In this document: positions 35,936-44,296 of the stretch, one piece after another
Layout of the letters: every line of letters starts with the position of its first letter
Position numbering within the stretch: the stretch's first letter is position 1
Origin: JABDMH01 sp050298535
Lineage (GTDB): Bacteria > Bacteroidota > Bacteroidia > Chitinophagales > Saprospiraceae
Direction: 5' to 3'
DNA: 64,000 nucleotides
Assembly: GCA_050298535.1 (NCBI GenBank)
Contig: JBNKUI010000087.1
Span: 744,001-808,000 of the forward strand
The notes under the pieces: generated by a model
The model's input: only the letters and a program-made list of their open reading frames with translations
Databases searched by the model: none
What the model was told of the DNA's origin: nothing
Program-made: the position numbers and the translations under genes

Positions 35936-37783
35936 TTATTGGTTTAGTATCTCTAAAGCAGCGTGTTCTAACTCTGCCTTCGTGATGGGCATTCCCTGTA
36001 TCTTATTGTATTGGAATACATCAAGGAGATATTTATCCCGAATGAGTTTTGATAATTGACCGTTATTTATTTCTGGTATTAATACTTTGTCAAACCTCGA
36101 CATCAATTCCCCCAGATTCTTTGGGAAGGGCTTTATATGTCGCAGGTGTGCATGACCCACTGATTTTCCTTGTTTGATTAGGCTTTCTACTACTCCACGA
36201 ATGGATCCATAGGTAGAGCCCCATCCCAGAATTAGTAATTCTCCGGATTCCTGTCCAGCTTCAATCTCCAATGGAGGCAAGTGATCTGCAATCTTCTCAA
36301 CCTTGGCTTCACGGATCTTGACCATATACTCATGATTGGCAGGGTCATATGATACGTTACCTGTATTCGCTTCTTTTTCCAGCCCCCCGATTCTATGCCG
36401 AAGTCCCTTCGTGCCAGGTATAGCCCATGATCTCACAAAGTCTTCATTGCGCTTATACGGAAGAAAGGGTTCATCATCCTCCTTAGGGGGAGTAAAAGTG
36501 ACTTCAATTTCTGGAATATCACTCGCTTTTGGAAACATCCAGGGTTCTGAGCTATTGGCTATATATCCGTCGCTCAATAGAATGACAGGTGTCATATGTT
36601 GTATCGCCAGCCGACAGGCTTCAATGGCAGCAAAGAAACAATCACCCGGCGATTTGGCTGCAATCACAGGAACGGGGGATTCCCCATTCCTTCCGTAGAT
36701 AGCCTGCAAAAGGTCTGCTTGTTCTGTCTTAGTGGGTAATCCCGTGGAAGGACCCCCTCGCTGCACGTTAACGATGACTAATGGGAGTTCCAAAATCATC
36801 GCTAGACCTGCCGCTTCACCCTTTAATGCAAGACCAGGTCCTGAGGTCCCAGTGATACCTAGATTACCACCATATGCCGCCCCAATAGCAGCACAAATAG
36901 CAGCAATCTCATCTTCTGCCTGGAAGGTTTTGACCCCAAAATGTTTATACGCTGCCAATCCATGTAGGATATCCGATGCAGGCGTAATTGGGTATGAACC
37001 ATAAAATAGTGGAAGATTAGCTTTTTTAGAAGCAGTTACCAATCCCATAACAAGGGCCTCATTACCCATGATACCCCGGTATACACCCGGACTAAGGGGA
37101 GCGGGATTTACCTTGAATTGGGAAGAAAAGGTCTCTGTGGTTTCTCCAAAGTGATAGCCGGCTTTCAATACAGCAAGATTGGCTTCAAGAACAGTTGGTT
37201 TCTTACCAAACTTTGCATTCAGAAAATCAATCGTATGCTTGAGGTCACGATCATATCTCCAATAGATAAATCCCAGTACAAACATATTCTTGCACCGGTC
37301 CTTTTCTTTCATGCCCATTTCAAATTCAGAAAGGCATTCTCGTGTCAGTTTCGTGATGGGTATCTTGAAAACCTCATATCCATCCAGAGATCCATCCTCC
37401 AGGGGATTAGCATCATCCTCATACTTAGCCAGCCGAAGATTTCTCTTGTCAAATCCATCAGTACTTACGATGATCGTACCCGTATCTTTTAGATTGTGCA
37501 GATTTGCTTTGAGAGCTGCAGCATTCATGGCAACTAATACATCGTACTGATCACCGGGAGTAAATATATTGGTACTTCCAAAGTGAATTTGAAACCCTGA
37601 GACTCCGGGCAATGTTCCGGCTGGGGCCCGAATTTCAGCTGGAAAATCCGGGAAGGTAGCCAGGTCACTTCCAGTGATCGCAGTATTGTCGGTAAAAAGC
37701 CCACCTGTCAACTGCATACCATCCCCTGAGTCACCAGCAAACTTGATGGTGACTTCATTTTGAATCGTTAAATCAGAACTCAT
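35936..37783 (-). CDS. korA: 2-oxoacid:ferredoxin oxidoreductase, fused gamma-alpha subunit
   Basis: 615 residues. The N-terminal 190 residues are the gamma domain (IKFAGDSGDGMQLTGGLF, PAGTLPGVSGFQIHFG); the rest is the alpha domain (YGSYPITPASDILHGLA, FQAEDEIAAICAAIGAAYGG, TGTSGPGLALKGE). This fused form is typical of KorA in Bacteroidota and Actinobacteria. Together with KorB it decarboxylates a 2-oxoacid, reducing ferredoxin. Second gene of the operon, 22 bases after the ferredoxin gene. Confidence 0.93.
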   Translation of the reverse strand: MSSDLTIQNEVTIKFAGDSGDGMQLTGGLFTDNTAITGSDLATFPDFPAEIRAPAGTLPGVSGFQIHFGSTNIFTPGDQYDVLVAMNAAALKANLHNLKDTGTIIVSTDGFDKRNLRLAKYEDDANPLEDGSLDGYEVFKIPITKLTRECLSEFEMGMKEKDRCKNMFVLGFIYWRYDRDLKHTIDFLNAKFGKKPTVLEANLAVLKAGYHFGETTETFSSQFKVNPAPLSPGVYRGIMGNEALVMGLVTASKKANLPLFYGSYPITPASDILHGLAAYKHFGVKTFQAEDEIAAICAAIGAAYGGNLGITGTSGPGLALKGEAAGLAMILELPLVIVNVQRGGPSTGLPTKTEQADLLQAIYGRNGESPVPVIAAKSPGDCFFAAIEACRLAIQHMTPVILLSDGYIANSSEPWMFPKASDIPEIEVTFTPPKEDDEPFLPYKRNEDFVRSWAIPGTKGLRHRIGGLEKEANTGNVSYDPANHEYMVKIREAKVEKIADHLPPLEIEAGQESGELLILGWGSTYGSIRGVVESLIKQGKSVGHAHLRHIKPFPKNLGELMSRFDKVLIPEINNGQLSKLIRDKYLLDVFQYNKIQGMPITKAELEHAALEILNQ

Positions 37784-37805
37784 TGAAATTTATCTTATGT
37801 GACTT

Positions 37806-38153
37806 CTAGAGATGCAATTTCTCCTTTCGCTCCAATAAAGTTGCCTCATCCTCTTCTCGATCCGGATCGGGAACACAGCAATCTACCGGGCAGACAGCTG
37901 CGCATTGTGGTTCTTCATGAAATCCTGTACACTCCGTGCACTTGTCAGGAGTAATATAATAGAAGTCTTCAGATAGAGGAGCCTGCTCAGCATCGGTATC
38001 CACCTCTTCACCATTTTCCAAAACATAGGAGCCTTCAACTGAAGTGCCATCAGAAATTGACCATTCAACACCACCTTCATAAATGGCATTATTGGGGCAT
38101 TCTGGCTCACAAGCACCGCAGTTTATACATTCGTCTGTGATCATTATCGCCAT
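37806..38153 (-). CDS. 4Fe-4S dicluster ferredoxin
   Basis: 115 residues. The first cluster motif is CINCGACEPECPNNAI (about 10-25); the second is CTECTGFHEEPQCAAVCPVDCC (its cysteines at about 75, 78, 87 and 91), with the widened spacing of chlorobial-type ferredoxins. A 40-residue insertion between them is acidic. As first gene of the operon it is the natural electron acceptor of the oxidoreductase downstream. Confidence 0.93.
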   Translation of the reverse strand: MAIMITDECINCGACEPECPNNAIYEGGVEWSISDGTSVEGSYVLENGEEVDTDAEQAPLSEDFYYITPDKCTECTGFHEEPQCAAVCPVDCCVPDPDREEDEATLLERKEKLHL

Positions 38154-38479
38154 AACAAAGCGTTTTTTCCCATTTAGTTTTTAATCGAATTAATGCTTCG
38201 AATTTTAAATTCTACTTTAAACCTCGAAATATATATAAAACATACAAAAGAAAGCCAAAACAACTAGCCTTTCTTTATTGTCTAGGTCATACAATATTTT
38301 GTGTCTCAGTATTTTATTTTGCTTTTGTATCGTTTTTGACAAATCTCACTAGTTTTTCTGCTGTCATCCAGCTATCATCTACTGAATATGTCCTTACCGT
38401 CTAATTCGCTTTTTAACATTTAGGTTCCTCTTTCAGGCAAAGTATTTGATACAAGCATTGTACACAAAGCCGTAAACGT
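38154..38479. other. intergenic region between divergent genes
   Basis: AT-rich 326-base spacer that should hold the promoters for the ferredoxin operon (minus) and the 38480 gene (plus). An inverted repeat AAAGAAAG (38247-38254) / CTTTCTTT (38269-38276) could form a hairpin but has no clear role. No gene or RNA is visible. Confidence 0.6.
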
Positions 38480-38902
38480 ATGAGATTACCCTGGTATTCC
38501 CTTTTACTTATCGGATTAGGTTTTTTATTCTGGTTCACCTTTTATGCCGGTAGTCGGCCAATCGTGGAGGCCAGGCCTGTCAAACTTGCCAGGATCGATG
38601 AGATGGAGACTACCTTCCCACTCAAAATGTCTGCAGAGTCCAGTGGTGGGTATCAAGACATGTCATTTGAGTATGATATCTCTCATCAAAGGACAGATTC
38701 TACACTTTCGATCAAAACTAATTACCCGCGATCCATTCAGTACACCCTTTCTGATCTGGATGGGAAGATTATCAAGAGAAAGCGATTCCGACAGAAGGAT
38801 ATTCTTTCGCTCAACAATCTAGGGCCAGGACACTATGCTCTATATTTCTTTGCCGGAACACAGGTCGTCAAGGCTGAACTTGTATCTATTGAAGAATCTT
38901 AA
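38480..38902 (+). CDS. membrane-anchored protein with sorting-domain-like C-terminus
   Basis: 140 residues. One N-terminal membrane segment (YSLLLIGLGFLFWFTFYAG, about 6-24) without a lipobox cysteine, then a beta-rich domain. Its last 60 residues, IQYTLSDLDGKIIKRKRF followed by ISLNN-type LSLNNLGPGHYALYFF and VVKAELV, have the strand pattern of a T9SS type A sorting domain (v-x-D-x-x-G-k-x, then L-x-x-G-x-Y). A membrane anchor plus this fold suggests an inner-membrane beta-sandwich rather than a secreted cargo. Followed 26 bases later by the 38929 gene. Confidence 0.6.
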   Translation: MRLPWYSLLLIGLGFLFWFTFYAGSRPIVEARPVKLARIDEMETTFPLKMSAESSGGYQDMSFEYDISHQRTDSTLSIKTNYPRSIQYTLSDLDGKIIKRKRFRQKDILSLNNLGPGHYALYFFAGTQVVKAELVSIEES

Positions 38903-38928
38903 TGTTACCTTACAGCTAAAATGCTGTT

Positions 38929-39549
38929 TTGGGATTTTGGGACATATTTCGATCGACTAGAAAGGAAGATTTACGTTCTGTAGCTTCCCAGCTAGGTATG
39001 GAATATAGTCCACACGATGATTGGGGTACACTCAGCTTGCTAAAGGATTTCAAACTTTTTAAGATTGGAGGAAGGAAAAAAATTAGAAACCTGATGATCT
39101 CAGGGACAGACTTTGATAGCACGAGAACCTCAATTTTTGACTATCATTTTACCATTAGCACGGGTAATTCAAGTCACACATATAAGCAAACGGTATTTTT
39201 CGTACAATCGAAAGAATTAGGTCTACCTCAGTTTTATATGAGACCTGAAGTATTTCTGGACAAGGTGGTCCGCTTATTCGGTAAGGAGGATATCGACTTT
39301 CTCTCGCATGAAGTTTTTTCTGATAAATATCACCTGACAGGAGGCGATGAATCACTCATCAGGAGTACATTTACACCTGACGTATTGCATTACTTCACAT
39401 TTAATCATGGATGGTCTCTGGAAGGATTAAATTACTTTCTGATCATCTATAAGAAAAAGCATCTGATGCCTCCCGAAGAGATAAGATCGTTTTACCAAAT
39501 GTGTCAGAAAGTGCTTGAATTGCTAAAAGAAGGTGGATTTCAAGTTTAA
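38929..39549 (+). CDS. hypothetical protein
   Basis: 206 residues from a TTG at 38929 (no upstream ATG in frame). It begins GFWDIFRSTRKEDLRSVASQLGMEYS and shows alternating beta strands (IFDYHFTISTGNSSHTYKQT, VFFVQSKELGLPQFYMRPE) reminiscent of small DUF3137-like soluble domains, but I cannot assign a family. No signal peptide. It may form an operon with the 38480 gene and the DinB-like gene 11 bases downstream. Confidence 0.65.
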   Translation: MGFWDIFRSTRKEDLRSVASQLGMEYSPHDDWGTLSLLKDFKLFKIGGRKKIRNLMISGTDFDSTRTSIFDYHFTISTGNSSHTYKQTVFFVQSKELGLPQFYMRPEVFLDKVVRLFGKEDIDFLSHEVFSDKYHLTGGDESLIRSTFTPDVLHYFTFNHGWSLEGLNYFLIIYKKKHLMPPEEIRSFYQMCQKVLELLKEGGFQV

Positions 39550-39560
39550 CACGTGCATTT

Positions 39561-40007
39561 ATGGAGTCAATAATTGAGTTGTTAAGAAAGGCATATAATG
39601 GTCCGGTTTGGTATGGTAAAAGTGTGCGGAAAACACTGGAAGAAGTGCCAATTGGTAAGGCGTTGCTAAGGTTGAATGGAAGCTACAATATCGCGGAGTT
39701 GGTATATCATATGATGGCTTGGAGACGATATGTCGCTCATCTTCTGAAAGAAGGCAAATCCATTGTAATCGAAGAGAATGAAAACTTTCCAACCATTGAA
39801 TACATGACGGTTGAAGATTGGCATGAGTTGGTCGACAGACTGGATCAATCACAGAAAACACTGGAAAAGCTTATGCAATCGTCCACAATGAATCTATCCG
39901 ATCCTGTACCCTCAAAACCGTACACGCTCGCAGATGTTCTGCATGGGATTATTCAGCATGATGTATATCATATTGGGCAAATCAATTTTTTAGCAAAATT
40001 TCTTTGA
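39561..40007 (+). CDS. DinB-family protein
   Basis: 148 residues, cytoplasmic, four-helix DinB/YfiT fold. NIAELVYHMMAWRRYVAHLL supplies the first metal-ligand histidine and HGIIQHDVYHIGQINFL the other two. Possible metal-dependent hydrolase/thiol transferase; substrate unknown. It is unrelated in detail to the exported DinB protein at 12764. It starts 11 bases after the preceding gene and ends 9 bases before the next, so the four genes from 38480 may be one transcript. Confidence 0.85.
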   Translation: MESIIELLRKAYNGPVWYGKSVRKTLEEVPIGKALLRLNGSYNIAELVYHMMAWRRYVAHLLKEGKSIVIEENENFPTIEYMTVEDWHELVDRLDQSQKTLEKLMQSSTMNLSDPVPSKPYTLADVLHGIIQHDVYHIGQINFLAKFL

Positions 40008-40016
40008 ATTCAAAGT

Positions 40017-41363
40017 ATGATAAGAAATGGGTGGATCATGCTAATAGGTCTGTGTGGGTTGTATTCCTGCAAGAACTCCTCGGTCATAGAGCACACATTT
40101 GAAGGACCTCTCTTTGATACTCAAATGTGCCCGGAAAATAAGGCGTGGGAGTACTTGACTTCCGAGGAGGTCTTTCGATATGCACAGGGTCTGGAGGGCT
40201 CTGCTTCACTCACTAAGCAAGTAACAGGTGACTTCACACTGGAAATGACATTCTTGATTGCTGGTAATGAAGCAGGTCTTGTTTTGTTAGGTCCTTCAGA
40301 TTTCTATTTACTCTCGGATAGAGACACCATTCGTAGTATGAAGAATGACTCAGTGGTAGCCAAAGCATATCTGCCCACTGACCAACCAATCAGATTACGG
40401 ATGCAGAGAGTGCAGGATCGACTGCAGTGTTGGTGGGCGCCTTCCAATGATTTGTTTCAGCTACTATCGGATGAAACCATCAGAGAAGATTCTTCTCTCA
40501 AGGCAGGATTAGTTTGTAGGGGTTCTGGAGGCTTTGTCTTTAGTCAAGTAAGTCTGCACACTGCACAGAATAACTCAATATCTTCTGGTTCTACCATTGA
40601 AAGAATCAACATGTCAGGTCAGATCCGTGAAGTGATCTACCAGACTAGCGAGTATATAGAGAATGTACAGTGCTGGAAGGATGATTCCCTGGTTCTTCTA
40701 AATGGAGGACAATTATTGCTTCTTTCAGGTGATCAAGTTGATTCAACAGTATTCACCCTGCGTGATAGCGTTAGTAATCATAATCTCAGTGCATTGACCG
40801 ACTATTCTGTAGTTGCTTATTCGGACCGGCTTCAGCTGCTATCGCTTGAAGATGGGAGGTTAAGAAGTATTCCACGGTTGCGGGCCTTCGTAGAAGGTAT
40901 AGTGTCTCCGAGTGCTACCGAAGCTATCCTGTCGGGTGTAAGACGTAGTGAACAGGCTGATCTTTATGCATATAGTTTAATATCCGGACGATTGAATCAG
41001 GTCACAGATACACCAGATTCATTGGAGATCCAACCTCGAGTGCATGCTGATTCTTCTACGATCTTCTACACATTAAGGACTCCCCAAAGATCTGAAATTT
41101 GGGCTACTAATAGCTCAAATCATCAACCACTTCTCAAAGGTGAAAGGGCCTTTTTCTCACCCAGTTTGTCACCCAATGGAAAATGGTTGGCTTATTTGAC
41201 GGCTGAAGATTTATCCAGCCAGGAATTATCCCTTCAAGTGATGGATCTTGAAGATCCTGAACATACAGTTGTTTCTTTGGCACATTTGAGAGGAGATCAG
41301 AATTCTCTTGCTTGTGGAGCCTGGTCGTCCGATAGTCAATTTATCTACTTTACTTCGCACTAG
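40017..41363 (+). CDS. lipoprotein with lectin-like and TolB-type propeller domains
   Basis: 448 residues. Signal with lipobox GLYSC at about residue 19. Residues about 25-180 form a jelly-roll resembling DUF1349/LamG-type carbohydrate-binding folds (FTLEMTFLIAGNEAGLVLLG, LKAGLVCRGSGGFVFSQVSL). Residues about 200-448 look like a TolB/PD40 beta-propeller; the last blades carry FFSPSLSPNGKWLAYLT and ACGAWSSDSQFIYFTS. No catalytic residues can be named. Probably periplasmic or surface-bound, with a sensing or binding role. Confidence 0.7.
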   Translation: MIRNGWIMLIGLCGLYSCKNSSVIEHTFEGPLFDTQMCPENKAWEYLTSEEVFRYAQGLEGSASLTKQVTGDFTLEMTFLIAGNEAGLVLLGPSDFYLLSDRDTIRSMKNDSVVAKAYLPTDQPIRLRMQRVQDRLQCWWAPSNDLFQLLSDETIREDSSLKAGLVCRGSGGFVFSQVSLHTAQNNSISSGSTIERINMSGQIREVIYQTSEYIENVQCWKDDSLVLLNGGQLLLLSGDQVDSTVFTLRDSVSNHNLSALTDYSVVAYSDRLQLLSLEDGRLRSIPRLRAFVEGIVSPSATEAILSGVRRSEQADLYAYSLISGRLNQVTDTPDSLEIQPRVHADSSTIFYTLRTPQRSEIWATNSSNHQPLLKGERAFFSPSLSPNGKWLAYLTAEDLSSQELSLQVMDLEDPEHTVVSLAHLRGDQNSLACGAWSSDSQFIYFTSH

Positions 41364-41425
41364 ACAGATATACCATAATACTGTCATTTTGACGGGATTG
41401 GAACTTCATCCGTCATCAGCTGTTT

Positions 41426-41433
41426 TATCTTTG
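41426..41433 (+). promoter_or_regulatory. -7 promoter box upstream of the ABC exporter gene
   Basis: TATCTTTG, identical to the boxes before asd and valS, 17 bases before the ATG at 41451. The expected -33 TTTG is not at the ideal distance. Confidence 0.5.
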
Positions 41434-41450
41434 CACCCAATATAAAGGAA

Positions 41451-43271
41451 ATGGCACGTCGATTTGGAAGGACATCGGGCAGGAAAGATCAGGATTCGTC
41501 AGAGGATCGGGTAAAGGTCAGCTGGGATATGCTGAAGCGAGTGACGCGAATCTATCGGTTTATCCGACCGTATCGACACTATTTCATGATTGGTCTGATA
41601 CTCCTGGTGATCTCCAGTCTTATTTTTATGATCTTCCCTGGAGCAGCTGGTGAAATGGCTAATGCTGCGAATGGTAATTCAAGGCTTCCTTATTCGGTAG
41701 GTCAGTATGGACTTCTCTTTCTCATTATTTTGGTTCTGCAAGGGACTTTCTCATATTTTAGGACGATCACATTTGCTATCGTCAGCGAAAAAGGTATGGC
41801 GGATGTCCGGAAGGCACTATACAACAAGCTTATCACCCAGCCGATCCAGTTTTATGAAGAACGAAGAATTGGTGAAATCACCAGTAGAATTACCACTGAT
41901 GTAGAACAGCTCCAAGGGGCTTTTAGCATCACCCTGGCCGAATTTCTGAGACAATTGGTGATATTAATATCAGGCATTGCTATCCTGGGATGGTTAGCCC
42001 CAAAGCTTTCGCTTATCATGCTTTTATCCTTTCCAGTCATAGTGGTCCTGGCGATGGTGTTTGGACGATATATCAAAAAGCTGTCACGGAAGCGCCAGGA
42101 CAAGCTGGCGGATGCAAATATCATCGTAGAAGAGACGATGCAGTCCTTCTCTGCAGTCAAATCTTTTACCAATGAGTGGTTCGAATCGATTCGATACGCC
42201 AGGTCGGTGGGAGACATTGTTCAAATCTCACTGAGCTATGCCCGGGTACGGGGGATCTTTTTCATCTTTATTATTACGGTCCTGTTTGGGGGCATTTTCT
42301 TTGTTTTGTGGCAGGGCGCCTTATTTGTAGAGAGTGGCGACATGGAAGTCGGCGATTTGTTTTCATTTATTATTTACACCGGGCTGATTGGTGGTGCCAT
42401 TGCAAGTATTGGTAATCTCTACACGCAGCTTAGTGGTGCTATGGGTGCTACAGAAAGAATTCTGGAGATTCTTGAGAGGGATCAGGAGGTAACACTGGCA
42501 GAGACATTAGACAATCCGGTGGAGATCCAGGGATCTATTGCATTTGAAAATGTGGTGTTTCGCTATCCCACGAGAGCTGACATCGAAGTATTGAAAGATG
42601 TCAGTTTTGAGGTGCCCGTCGGTAGTAAAATTGCTTTGGTGGGTGCGAGTGGTTCCGGTAAATCGACGATTGCCAAGCTGGTCATGCGATTTTACGATGC
42701 GCTGGGAGGAGTGGTAAAAATTGACGGAAAACCCATTGCTTCTTTTGATGTAACGGCATTGCGCCAAAACATTGCCGTAGTGCCTCAGGAAGTAATTCTC
42801 TTTGGGGGGACCATTCTGGAAAACATACTATACGGTAAGCAGGATGCGACGGAGGGAGAAGTCAGGGAAGCAGCGGTACAGGCAAATGCGTGGGAATTCA
42901 TTTCGTCATTTCCGGAAGGACTTCAGACTATAGTGGGTGAACGGGGTATTAAATTGTCAGGTGGACAACGCCAGCGAATTGCGATTGCCAGAGCCATTTT
43001 AAGAAACCCCAGCATTCTGCTTTTAGATGAAGCTACTTCCAGCCTGGATACAGAGTCTGAAAAATTGGTGCAGGATGCTTTGAATACACTGATGGAAGGG
43101 CGGACCTCCATTATCATAGCGCATCGATTGTCTACAATCAAGGATGTGGATTGCATCTATGTGTTGCAAGATGGAAAAATCATCGAGTCAGGAACCCATT
43201 CAGAGCTTTCTCTGAGAGAAGATGGCGCATATCGAAATCTTGCACGTTTACAATTTGAAAATGCAGTCTGA
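41451..43271 (+). CDS. MsbA-like ABC transporter (fused permease and ATPase)
   Basis: 606 residues. An N-terminal six-helix transmembrane domain (about 45-340) is followed by an ATPase domain: Walker A GASGSGKST (about 400), Q-loop VPQEVILFGG, signature LSGGQRQRIA (about 503), Walker B ILLLDEATS and switch histidine IAHRLST. Half-transporters of this type act as homodimers exporting lipids, LPS or drugs; the substrate here is unproven. The stop overlaps the murB start as TGATG, so the two are translationally coupled, an envelope-related pairing. Confidence 0.93.
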   Translation: MARRFGRTSGRKDQDSSEDRVKVSWDMLKRVTRIYRFIRPYRHYFMIGLILLVISSLIFMIFPGAAGEMANAANGNSRLPYSVGQYGLLFLIILVLQGTFSYFRTITFAIVSEKGMADVRKALYNKLITQPIQFYEERRIGEITSRITTDVEQLQGAFSITLAEFLRQLVILISGIAILGWLAPKLSLIMLLSFPVIVVLAMVFGRYIKKLSRKRQDKLADANIIVEETMQSFSAVKSFTNEWFESIRYARSVGDIVQISLSYARVRGIFFIFIITVLFGGIFFVLWQGALFVESGDMEVGDLFSFIIYTGLIGGAIASIGNLYTQLSGAMGATERILEILERDQEVTLAETLDNPVEIQGSIAFENVVFRYPTRADIEVLKDVSFEVPVGSKIALVGASGSGKSTIAKLVMRFYDALGGVVKIDGKPIASFDVTALRQNIAVVPQEVILFGGTILENILYGKQDATEGEVREAAVQANAWEFISSFPEGLQTIVGERGIKLSGGQRQRIAIARAILRNPSILLLDEATSSLDTESEKLVQDALNTLMEGRTSIIIAHRLSTIKDVDCIYVLQDGKIIESGTHSELSLREDGAYRNLARLQFENAV

Positions 43272-44296
43272 TGGCATTGGAGGTCTATCAAAATTTTTCC
43301 CTTGAAGATTACCATACCTTTGGAGCAAAAGTGAAGGCTAAAGCCTTTGTACGAGTCAAAGAGTATGAGGAAGTCATGGAAGCCATCCATTTCGAGGTAC
43401 TACCCAAGATGGTATTAGGGGGCGGTAGCAATCTACTTTTTACACGGGATTTTGAGGGGTTGATCATCCATAACCAATACGATGGAATTGAAGTGATCAA
43501 TACCGAGCCAAATCACGCAATTGTAGAGATAGGCGGAGGTGTCAACTGGCATCAACTTGTCTTGTGGTCTTTAGATCAGGATCTGGGAGGCCTGGAAAAT
43601 CTTTCGCTCATACCTGGTACGGTGGGTGCGGCTCCCATTCAAAATATTGGGGCATACGGTGTCGAGCTGGCAGACGTTTTTGAAAGCCTGGATGCCATTG
43701 ATCTTACTACGGGTGAAGAGAGAACCTTTCAAAGAGACCAATGTAATTTTGGATATCGGCAAAGTGTCTTCAAATCAGAACGAAAAGGTCGGGATCTGGT
43801 CACCAGAGTGCGTCTTCGGCTCTCCAAAAATCAACACAGCCTAAATATCAGCTATGGAGGCGTACAAAAAGCATTGGAGGCAAAAGGCATCGATCAGCCT
43901 GGTATTAAGGAAGTAAGTAAGACCATTATTGAAATCAGAAAATCCAAACTTCCTGATCCATCAAAAATTGGAAATGCAGGTAGCTTCTTTAAAAATCCAG
44001 TGGTCTCCGCAGCATTTTTTGATAGAATAAGTGCTGGGCGACTTGAAATACCACACTATAAAGTAGCGGATTCAATGATAAAGATACCGGCAGCATGGCT
44101 CATCGAAAATTGTGGATGGAAAGGCAAGCGCATCGGGGATGCAGGCACTTATGATCGACATGCGTTGGTACTGGTCAACTATGGGTCGGCAACCGGTACA
44201 GAACTCTGGGCACTGGCAAATCAAATCATGGAGGACGTACGGAATACTTTTGGAATTCAGCTAGAACCCGAAGTCAATATAATTGCTGCTACCTAG
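43271..44296 (+). CDS. murB: UDP-N-acetylenolpyruvoylglucosamine reductase
   Basis: 341 residues, type I length. MurB reduces the enolpyruvyl group of UDP-GlcNAc-enolpyruvate to make UDP-MurNAc for peptidoglycan. Visible: FAD-binding MVLGGGSNLLFTRDF (about 48-62), GLENLSLIPGTVGAAPIQNIGAYG core GTVGAAPIQNIGAYG (about 116-130), GNAGSFFKNP (about 235) with the catalytic serine and C-terminal QLEPEVNII with the glutamate. Ends sharing the CTAG at 44293-44296 with the convergent MCE gene. Confidence 0.96.
   Translation: MALEVYQNFSLEDYHTFGAKVKAKAFVRVKEYEEVMEAIHFEVLPKMVLGGGSNLLFTRDFEGLIIHNQYDGIEVINTEPNHAIVEIGGGVNWHQLVLWSLDQDLGGLENLSLIPGTVGAAPIQNIGAYGVELADVFESLDAIDLTTGEERTFQRDQCNFGYRQSVFKSERKGRDLVTRVRLRLSKNQHSLNISYGGVQKALEAKGIDQPGIKEVSKTIIEIRKSKLPDPSKIGNAGSFFKNPVVSAAFFDRISAGRLEIPHYKVADSMIKIPAAWLIENCGWKGKRIGDAGTYDRHALVLVNYGSATGTELWALANQIMEDVRNTFGIQLEPEVNIIAAT

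Noticed and set aside
38247..38276. AAAGAAAG/CTTTCTTT inverted repeat as a terminator
   Set aside because: It lies between divergent promoters where no transcript ends, and A/T-rich pairing of this kind is common by chance in this spacer.
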